Shown: positions 33,001 through 36,623 of the stretch, piece by piece
Layout of the letters: the number at the start of each line of letters is the position of its first letter
Numbering within the stretch: the first letter of the stretch is position 1
NCBI GenBank assembly: GCA_022567295.1
Contig: JADFHE010000004.1
Coordinates: 81,505 to 118,127 of the forward strand
DNA length: 36,623 nucleotides
Origin: Pseudomonadota bacterium
GTDB lineage: Bacteria > Pseudomonadota > Gammaproteobacteria > Steroidobacterales > Woeseiaceae
Reading direction: 5' to 3'
Notes under the pieces: model-generated
What the model was told of the DNA's origin: nothing
Seen by the model: the letters and a program-made list of their open reading frames with translations, nothing else
Databases searched by the model: none
Program-made: the position numbers and the translations under genes

Positions 33001-33730
33001 CAAAGACATGCGTCTTGGGCGCCTGGCACCGCGCTCGATGGCGGGCAATCACGCGCTGCTTCTGGGTGAGGAATCTGAACTGGTTCTGATCCCGGCTTAT
33101 GAGTCGACGCTGACAGGCCTGAACATCGAACGAACCGTTGAGCCAGGTGAAGACGGCTACGTAAACGTCAGGGAGACGGCGCGATTGACTGGCTATCAAG
33201 CCGCTGAGCTGCGCGGGCAGTTGCGATCAATAGAGACGTCAGATATGCAATCGTCTCTACAGCGTTGGGTTGCTGATCGATACACCGACGCTGAATTGTC
33301 CGACTATGCCGTCGAGAACGTATTTGATGCCGGTTACGACCTGATCCTGGAAATTCATTACACATTGCCGCTGGATACAGATGGCAGCTTCGATGTGCCG
33401 GGTTTTCTTGAGGCCCACTATCTGGAATTCGATCGAGTGACTGACCGGCGCTTTCCGTTTGAGTTTTTCTATCCGTTGCGCGTTAGTGCCACCACGTCGG
33501 TGAAGGTTCCGTCAGGCCGCAGGCTCGACGCCGTGTCGAAGAAACCAAGCGCAGGTGAATCACGATTCGGAAATTGGCGCCGTGAAGTCAGCCAGACAGA
33601 CAACAGCTGGAAGATGCAGTTCGACTATGTTGCGTCCGAGGCCAGATTCGATCCCGAAGACTATCACGAGTTCGCGGAATTTCAGCGCAAGGCAATTGAT
33701 GCGATCGAGCAGCCGCTGATACTGCAGTAG
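30026..33730 (+). CDS. Large exported DUF3857/transglutaminase-like protein with TPR repeats
   Basis: 1234 residues, periplasmic or envelope-bound. A signal peptide (MKIFNHLLSPLLVLAFVVLP, then VGAQE) is followed by an N-terminal beta-rich region (about 25-335). A TPR-like helical section comes next (about 360-625, e.g. LNTLGLHYYEARSFRDAYQL), then the DUF3857 domain (about 650-860), a transglutaminase-core domain (about 880-1005) and a C-terminal beta domain (about 1030-1225). The thiol-protease/transglutaminase triad is complete: Cys933 (RYGDCKDHALLLY), His974 (FNHVIVS) and Asp989 (VFIDTTD). In related proteins this architecture is associated with extracellular or envelope functions that remain undefined. 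The ATG at 30026 begins the signal peptide; an in-frame start 17 codons earlier is rejected. Substrate unknown. Confidence 0.85.
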   Translation: MKIFNHLLSPLLVLAFVVLPVGAQEQSFYTSRVGERVSIFENVALNYRLDLGDEAYTFVDFTEQVPDASFAAIRFQPNAFSLVVVENLGAGVTAEKYAELVQIAMSDQLAGLEDAEYIGHKDLGVVEERGMQFFQKVVYARIGVVPMTYVISATVDGERSYQLLTFASNETEEIIKEEADTILSGFSIIDPAMNINIAASSKSVSDYRSKTFGYRFRTRGNGWYEWTDLKETNESADVGALSARGYGAVVMPVCWRGERPIDNAVFSIMMQQFGEDYPSDFITAEYEISKGDATGKLLVGIEESDDEDFLYHQWIIANDHCAYTLAAWGPVAHGNVERELTKLWSDFQITGTPTALAGQYENDSERHVNAYLLNTLGLHYYEARSFRDAYQLFAQASELDPFDGVYLVNAVRSLVEVDAYLEARDWLLPRLGPFSEHQEVRSWDAWLAYQTADPEKAIRIYRELFAADYHEDDDFSTYLTMLADAGLWQELDAVYATYTAGGVNDNTRLLQIQLLGRREKYREALAILDEMTAGRPFNADLAYERISILDNMGNPAEVLKLAELLIEKGYRSLQSYYFKGDAEYQLRSYRTARESLEKALAFAPGNTNIRDYIEAIDLTLGQGDVSMISLKIDAVPLPRNMRQIFAADDNGSEESGYGAVYLSRITGYEFSGGETRTETMYRKIRVIDNNGVSQFSTLEFDFDPSYEQLFVNSLVVRDATGEVLGEGDLSTYYITNNDEGYEASTEKTAHLPVPGLAPGVVIEAVVSKMTSVEDGSFPLETIYMASDRPIGYSALFVTGKQDQIRYRVNGVPEPRKHGKTLVWEMQAPVAFRWEPLQPYFDQILPWVQLGTVGADWQSVGAEYLALIEGKFDVASVSERAARLVEGVSSPSRQIEILSAYVQDEIHYKAIEFGRRAYIPKTARETMRDRYGDCKDHALLLYSMLKSVGIDASLALVNLQQEVIPELPNTDQFNHVIVSVPTDDGRVFIDTTDKDMRLGRLAPRSMAGNHALLLGEESELVLIPAYESTLTGLNIERTVEPGEDGYVNVRETARLTGYQAAELRGQLRSIETSDMQSSLQRWVADRYTDAELSDYAVENVFDAGYDLILEIHYTLPLDTDGSFDVPGFLEAHYLEFDRVTDRRFPFEFFYPLRVSATTSVKVPSGRRLDAVSKKPSAGESRFGNWRREVSQTDNSWKMQFDYVASEARFDPEDYHEFAEFQRKAIDAIEQPLILQ

Positions 33731-33735
33731 CGTCG

Positions 33736-33999
33736 TTACCCGAGTAGCTCGTGGTCCGGCGGCAACTTGTGCGTCACCCACTTTGCCAGGCGATGTTTTA
33801 TCTTCGGCAGCGATTCCTGGCCTTTGGGCAGCGGACTAATCGCCTTGTCGTGCACCAGCAGGCGATAGGCGTACTGAATTTTCAAATCATGAGAATCTGT
33901 GGCGTCGAATTCAACCACACCGCGTTTCGCCGCGTCAGCCAGCACCATCGCCAGCGCTTCCCTGAGCAGCGCTTTTTCGTTCTTCAGTTTTTTCGCCAT
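33736..33999 (-). CDS. Small conserved basic protein (DUF5062-like)
   Basis: 87 residues, start MAKKLKNEKALLREALAMVL, then AAKRGVVEFDATDSHDLKIQ, YAYRLLVHDKAISPLPKGQE and a KHRLAKWVTHKLPPDHELL end. The pattern of a helical N-half, RLLVHD..I.PLP and a C-terminal KH.LA.W motif recalls the gammaproteobacterial DUF5062 family, from memory only. Function unknown; it should be cytosolic. The frame opens at 34086 inside the NorB-like gene, but the ATG at 33999 starts the conserved-looking part. It lies 17 bases after the NorB-like stop on the same strand, so it may be the third gene of that transcription unit, and converges on the large DUF3857 gene. Confidence 0.7.
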   Translation of the reverse strand: MAKKLKNEKALLREALAMVLADAAKRGVVEFDATDSHDLKIQYAYRLLVHDKAISPLPKGQESLPKIKHRLAKWVTHKLPPDHELLG

Positions 34000-34016
34000 G
34001 ACAGCGTGTGAGTCTA

Positions 34017-35372
34017 CTACGCGGGCTCTGGCTCCGCGACGCGCACAGGCGCCAAAATCTGACCCATCAGGCGGAAGCCGTGCCAAAGGATGACCCAGAA
34101 ACCGATCATCATCGTGACACCGCTGAGCGTGAAAGCGAACAGGAATGGACGAATACCGGTCATCATTTCCTGGAACGACGTACCGTCATAAACGCCCTTG
34201 CCGATACCAGCGAGTATTAACGCCACGAAAAACACGGCGAGTGAAATGTTGGCGAGCCAAAACCCTGTACGAAGTTGCGAGGAACATCTGGCGTGAATTT
34301 CATTCGGTAATTCCTCGCGAATAACGTAGAAGACGGACGCCAGCAAGATCATGATATTGATTCCGATCGTGGTTCCCATGGCATGAGCAACCGTAATGTG
34401 CGTGCCGTGCGTGAACAAATTGAAGGCAGGCACGGAAATCACGAGCGCCAAGCCGAGGTTTACGAACACCCATACATCGGCGGCCATCAGGAAACGATAG
34501 GCATTGCAATGACGATTCTTTTGCCAGTCCTCCAGCGATGCGCGCCAGTCCCAAATGATTTTTCCGAATATAAAGAGCTCTGTCATGCTGACGAAGTAGG
34601 CGAAGGTACGAATCCAGGGTTCGGAAGGAACAAAATACGTGTGATGCGCCCAACCGAACATAAGGTTGAAGAGGCCCAGAAAGTACAGGCTGAATGCAAG
34701 TCTGGAGCGGGAATACTTCTCACAGCCGCTGATCCTTGTCGCGAGATACAAAGCCGTGCCGTAAGCCAGCATGTTCCAGGAACCGGTGAGTGCGCCGTAC
34801 GATTTCCACTGCACTATGATTTCGCGAACCATGTTTTCGCGAAAGTAAGGTATTAGCCAAAGATGCGATTCAGCATAGGTAATGAAGAAGAACACGATAC
34901 CCGTGCCCCACATCCAGTAATACACCGGCCAGGGCTCTTTGTCCTGGCGGGCCGTGCAGAAGTAATTAACGCCGAACAAAATCCAGGTTAGAAAGATCGG
35001 AATACTCAGGACCGGCGGAAACTCGAAGTACTCGCGGCCGCCAAATCTTCCGGACAGATAGCATCCGATAATGGTAAGGCCCGTAACCACAAAACCCCAG
35101 TAATGCAGATTGACGGCCTTAACGGAGAATAACGGCAGGCGGCACTGGCGCGGCAGGTAGAAGTAGATGCCACCGATCGCGAGGAGAAATATCGAGGAAA
35201 TCACCAGCGATACGTGCAGTGGCCGCGTCTTCGTAAACAGTAATTCCTGCAGAAATTCTGGAAACAGAAACTGAAAGCCGCCGATGACACCGAACAGCAT
35301 ACCGGCAGCGAGCGCCAGCATTCCGAGACGCATGAAACGCAGGCCACCGTAATGACTAGTGTCGGTGGTCAC
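34017..35372 (-). CDS. NorB-like haem-copper oxidase-superfamily subunit with altered metal and haem ligands
   Basis: 451 residues, about 12 membrane helices, coupled to a NorC-like cytochrome: the layout of cytochrome-c-dependent NO reductase (cNOR). Conserved landmarks are present: the low-spin haem ligand region RPLHVSLVISSIF (His53), the paired metal-ligand histidines GWAHHTYFV (His243-His244) and NLFTHGTHITVAHAMGTTIG with haem ligand His330. However, helix VI, which in cNOR reads HLWVEGVWE, is here SYGALTGSWN (about 191-200): the third FeB His and the two catalytic-site glutamates are replaced by Tyr192, Thr196 and Asn200 in my alignment. The second low-spin haem His of HGH is Met332. 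It may be an uncharacterised NOR-like or oxidase branch. The start is GTG, overlapping the norC-like stop (GTGA). Confidence 0.8.
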   Translation of the reverse strand: MTTDTSHYGGLRFMRLGMLALAAGMLFGVIGGFQFLFPEFLQELLFTKTRPLHVSLVISSIFLLAIGGIYFYLPRQCRLPLFSVKAVNLHYWGFVVTGLTIIGCYLSGRFGGREYFEFPPVLSIPIFLTWILFGVNYFCTARQDKEPWPVYYWMWGTGIVFFFITYAESHLWLIPYFRENMVREIIVQWKSYGALTGSWNMLAYGTALYLATRISGCEKYSRSRLAFSLYFLGLFNLMFGWAHHTYFVPSEPWIRTFAYFVSMTELFIFGKIIWDWRASLEDWQKNRHCNAYRFLMAADVWVFVNLGLALVISVPAFNLFTHGTHITVAHAMGTTIGINIMILLASVFYVIREELPNEIHARCSSQLRTGFWLANISLAVFFVALILAGIGKGVYDGTSFQEMMTGIRPFLFAFTLSGVTMMIGFWVILWHGFRLMGQILAPVRVAEPEPA

Positions 35373-35680
35373 CTGGGATCATCAGCCTGCGCGACGTTGC
35401 CTGTCCACAGTATTTGATAATCTTTGGGTGGATAGGTACCGGTTTGATCCACAAAGCCTAGGTAGGCAACGACAGCAGAAACTTCATCGTCGGTCAGTTC
35501 AAAGTTCGGCATGCGGGCCGTGCCCGCCACGATAAAGGCGCGCGAGTACGCCTCACCCCGGGTGGAAATAACATTGGTCAGGTCTGGTCCCATGTAGCCG
35601 CCGAGGCCATAGAACTGGTGGCAGGCGATACAGTTCTTGTCCTGAAATACCTGCTGGCCGTGGCGAGCTGCATCGCTCAT
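35369..35680 (-). CDS. NorC-like c-type cytochrome; membrane anchor encoded further upstream without a standard start
   Basis: Minimal frame of 103 residues from the ATG at 35680. It has one haem site, Cys17-Ile-Ala-Cys20-His21 (CIACHQFYGLGGYMGPDLTN, the typical NorC context), and a distal Met in ARMPNFELTDDE. Starting here there is no signal or membrane helix, which a c-type cytochrome needs. The open frame continues upstream to a TGA at 35878-35876 and encodes a good anchor helix, RAIISTLCVAFVVYSATVY, before the haem domain. This extension has no ATG, GTG or TTG. The best candidate is ATC at 35779-35777 with GGGGAG eight bases upstream, giving about 136 residues. It is the small electron-donating subunit for the NorB-like protein and overlaps its start. 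Confidence 0.75.
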   Translation of the reverse strand: MSDAARHGQQVFQDKNCIACHQFYGLGGYMGPDLTNVISTRGEAYSRAFIVAGTARMPNFELTDDEVSAVVAYLGFVDQTGTYPPKDYQILWTGNVAQADDPR

Positions 35681-35885
35681 CGGATCACCGAGTGTGGCGG
35701 CAGTACCGCTGGTGTAGACGGTGGCCGAATAGACGACGAAAGCTACGCACAGCGTGCTTATTATGGCTCTATTGTTGATGCTCCCGTCTCCCCAACGATA
35801 GGCGATCCCTGACCGGGCTAAGCGCTCAGTGTAGCCGAATAGCGGCAGAACAAGGTCTTGAATATTCTCTATATTTCATAAATAG

Positions 35886-35920
35886 TCGAATATTATTCCG
35901 AAAATTGGCATAATTATCGA
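35886..35920. promoter_or_regulatory. Imperfect inverted repeat in the norC-like / Lrp intergenic region
   Basis: TCGAATATTAT (35886-35896) and ATAATTATCGA (35910-35920) are inverted copies with 9 of 11 matching positions, 13 bases apart, in a strikingly AT-rich stretch (35860-35936) of an otherwise GC-balanced window. GAATATT also occurs at 35860 and 35888. Lrp/AsnC proteins bind AT-rich imperfect palindromes, so this is a plausible operator controlling the regulator itself and the divergent norC-norB-like genes. Confidence 0.45.
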
Positions 35921-35936
35921 ACAAAAGGGGATAAAA

Positions 35937-36395
35937 ATGGACCGAAAGGATAAGTTTATTCTGGAGGCGCTGCAGGACGATGCAACGCAGACCGTAGGCG
36001 AACTGGCTGATCGCGTTGGACTTTCGAAATCAGCCTGCTGGCGCCGGATTCAGATTCTTGAAGAGCAAGGCATCATCGGCGCACGCGTTACGTTGTTGCA
36101 GCAGGAGAAGCTCGGCCTGGATCTGACCGTGTTTACGGCGATTCGAACTCACGAACATACGGCGGACTGGTTCAATCGTTTCTACAAGATGGTGTCGTCA
36201 ATGCCTAACGTAATGGAGGTGCATCGGCTCAGCGGTGACATCGACTACCTGATGCGAGCCGTCGTGCCCGATATGCAAAGCTACGACGAGATGTATAAAG
36301 AGATGATCGAGAACATCGATCTTTACGATGTCAGCTCGAGCTTCAGCATGGAGAAGATCAAGTACACGACGGCGCTGCCGCTGGATCACCTGTAA
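35937..36395 (+). CDS. Lrp/AsnC-family transcriptional regulator
   Basis: 152-residue regulator. The N-terminal winged helix-turn-helix (about 1-60) has the usual DRKDKFILEALQDDATQTVG and the VGLSKSACWRRIQILEEQGI recognition segment. The C-terminal RAM/ligand-binding domain (about 65-145) includes EVHRLSGDIDYLMRAVVPDM, the Gly-Asp signature for effector binding and oligomerisation. Start ATG at 35937 with GGGG about seven bases upstream. It is divergent from the norC-like gene across an AT-rich gap, so the cytochrome genes are its most likely local target. The effector, usually an amino acid, cannot be read from the sequence. It resembles the single-target AsnC/Lrp class more than global Lrp. 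Confidence 0.92.
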   Translation: MDRKDKFILEALQDDATQTVGELADRVGLSKSACWRRIQILEEQGIIGARVTLLQQEKLGLDLTVFTAIRTHEHTADWFNRFYKMVSSMPNVMEVHRLSGDIDYLMRAVVPDMQSYDEMYKEMIENIDLYDVSSSFSMEKIKYTTALPLDHL

Positions 36396-36402
36396 TCGGA
36401 CG

Positions 36403-36431
36403 TTCCGATGAGGCTGCGATGACTGTAGAAT
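36403..36431 (+). promoter_or_regulatory. Stable-RNA-type promoter before the tRNA-like sequence
   Basis: TTCCGA (36403-36408), a 17-base spacer and TAGAAT (36426-36431, five of six consensus bases) are followed by a GC-rich discriminator ACGCGGCCC. GC-rich discriminators are typical of tRNA and rRNA promoters under stringent control. The RNA-like sequence begins 16 bases further on. Confidence 0.5.
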
Positions 36432-36447
36432 ACGCGGCCCAGTCATG

Positions 36448-36623
36448 GCGCCCGTAGCTCAGCGGGGTGAGTGACGGTCACCGCGAAGCGGTGCGGCGGA
36501 ACACTGTTCCGCCAGGAGCGAACGCCACGAGCCTGCCGGCGAGTGGCCGGGCTCGAGAAGCGAAGCGACGAGAGGAGTACTGCTGTCGTGCGACGCACGA
36601 CTACAGTCGGAAAAGGTACGAAT
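36448..36623 (+). other. tRNA-like 5' half followed by a hairpin-rich stretch, running off the window
   Basis: The sequence opens GCGCCCGTAGCTCAGC, which is what the acceptor strand, positions 8-9 and D-stem of a bacterial tRNA (for example tRNA-Arg) look like, but no normal anticodon arm follows. Instead there is a chain of hairpins: CACCGC/GCGGTG with a GAA loop (about 36479-36493), GGCGGAACA/TGTTCCGCC (about 36495-36513), GCCAC/GTGGC around a GC-rich core, and TCGTG/CACGA near 36588-36602. The window ends in GGTACGAAT, which resembles a T-arm loop with one change (A at the position of T55). It could be a tRNA with an insertion, a decayed tRNA, or another structured RNA. No open frame is credible here. 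Confidence 0.45.

Noticed and set aside
32408-33199. 263-codon minus-strand open frame opposite the DUF3857 gene
   Set aside because: It is antisense to the transglutaminase domain whose catalytic residues are conserved, and its translation has no family features.
35886-35920. Inverted repeat as an Fnr/Dnr box for the nor-like genes
   Set aside because: The TTGAT and ATCAA half-sites at four-base spacing are absent, so an Lrp-type operator is the better reading.

Overview
This window reads as a core-genome stretch of a gammaproteobacterium. Its gene blocks match known gammaproteobacterial synteny: radC-rpmB-rpmG-mutM back to back with coaBC-dut; pyrE divergent from an ExoIII/Crc-type gene as in Pseudomonas; ubiE-ubiJ-ubiB beside hslVU; xerC-DUF484-dapF; algZ-algR-hemCDXY; and ubiK-comM. 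Together with a c-type cytochrome, DUF3857/transglutaminase and NorCB-like genes, this suggests a free-living, respiring, probably marine or sediment lineage outside the Enterobacterales and Pseudomonadales. The lineage is an inference from synteny, not from a marker-gene tree.

Layout. 1-1.7 kb: start of mutM, a non-coding inverted-repeat element, then rpmG, rpmB and radC on the minus strand. 1.8-3.5 kb: coaBC and dut (plus). 3.5-4.9 kb: a DUF4124 protein and pyrE (minus). 5.0-7.4 kb: a coupled plus-strand trio of ExoIII/Crc-like nuclease, AmpG-type permease and Rieske protein. 7.4-8.5 kb: a small acidic protein and trmB (minus). 8.6-8.9 kb: remnant of a TonB-dependent receptor. 8.9-12.3 kb: acyltransferase and RND/MMPL transporter (minus), divergent from an FkbM methyltransferase. 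12.3-15.3 kb: ubiB, ubiJ, ubiE. 15.4-19.9 kb: hslU, hslV, xerC, DUF484, dapF. 20.0-26.6 kb: a solitary ParA-like ATPase, then hemY, hemX, hemD, hemC, algR-like and algZ-like genes. 26.7-29.8 kb: second DUF4124 gene, an amtB 3' remnant, ubiK, comM and a cytochrome c5-like gene. 30-36.4 kb: a 1234-residue DUF3857/transglutaminase protein, a small protein, a divergent NorB/NorC-like pair and an Lrp/AsnC regulator. 36.4 kb to the end: a promoter followed by an RNA-like sequence that begins like a tRNA and then becomes a run of hairpins.

Most genes are housekeeping: DNA repair and recombination (mutM, radC, exoIII, xerC, comM), cofactors and quinone (coaBC, hemCD, ubiE/J/B/K), nucleotides (dut, pyrE), proteolysis (hslVU) and ribosome/tRNA (rpmB, rpmG, trmB). 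Many starts are GTG or TTG, and stop/start overlaps suggest translational coupling in hemC-D-X-Y, algZ-algR, exoIII-ampG-Rieske and norC-norB.

The unusual material lies mostly between or at the ends of these genes: a 260-bp element with terminal repeats and two inner hairpins; three paired REP elements (REPINs), two of which supply the stop codon of a housekeeping gene; decayed tonB-receptor and amtB genes; a NorB-like protein lacking expected catalytic-metal and haem ligands, whose NorC-like partner has no ATG/GTG/TTG start for its membrane anchor; and the hairpin-rich tRNA-like sequence at the right edge.
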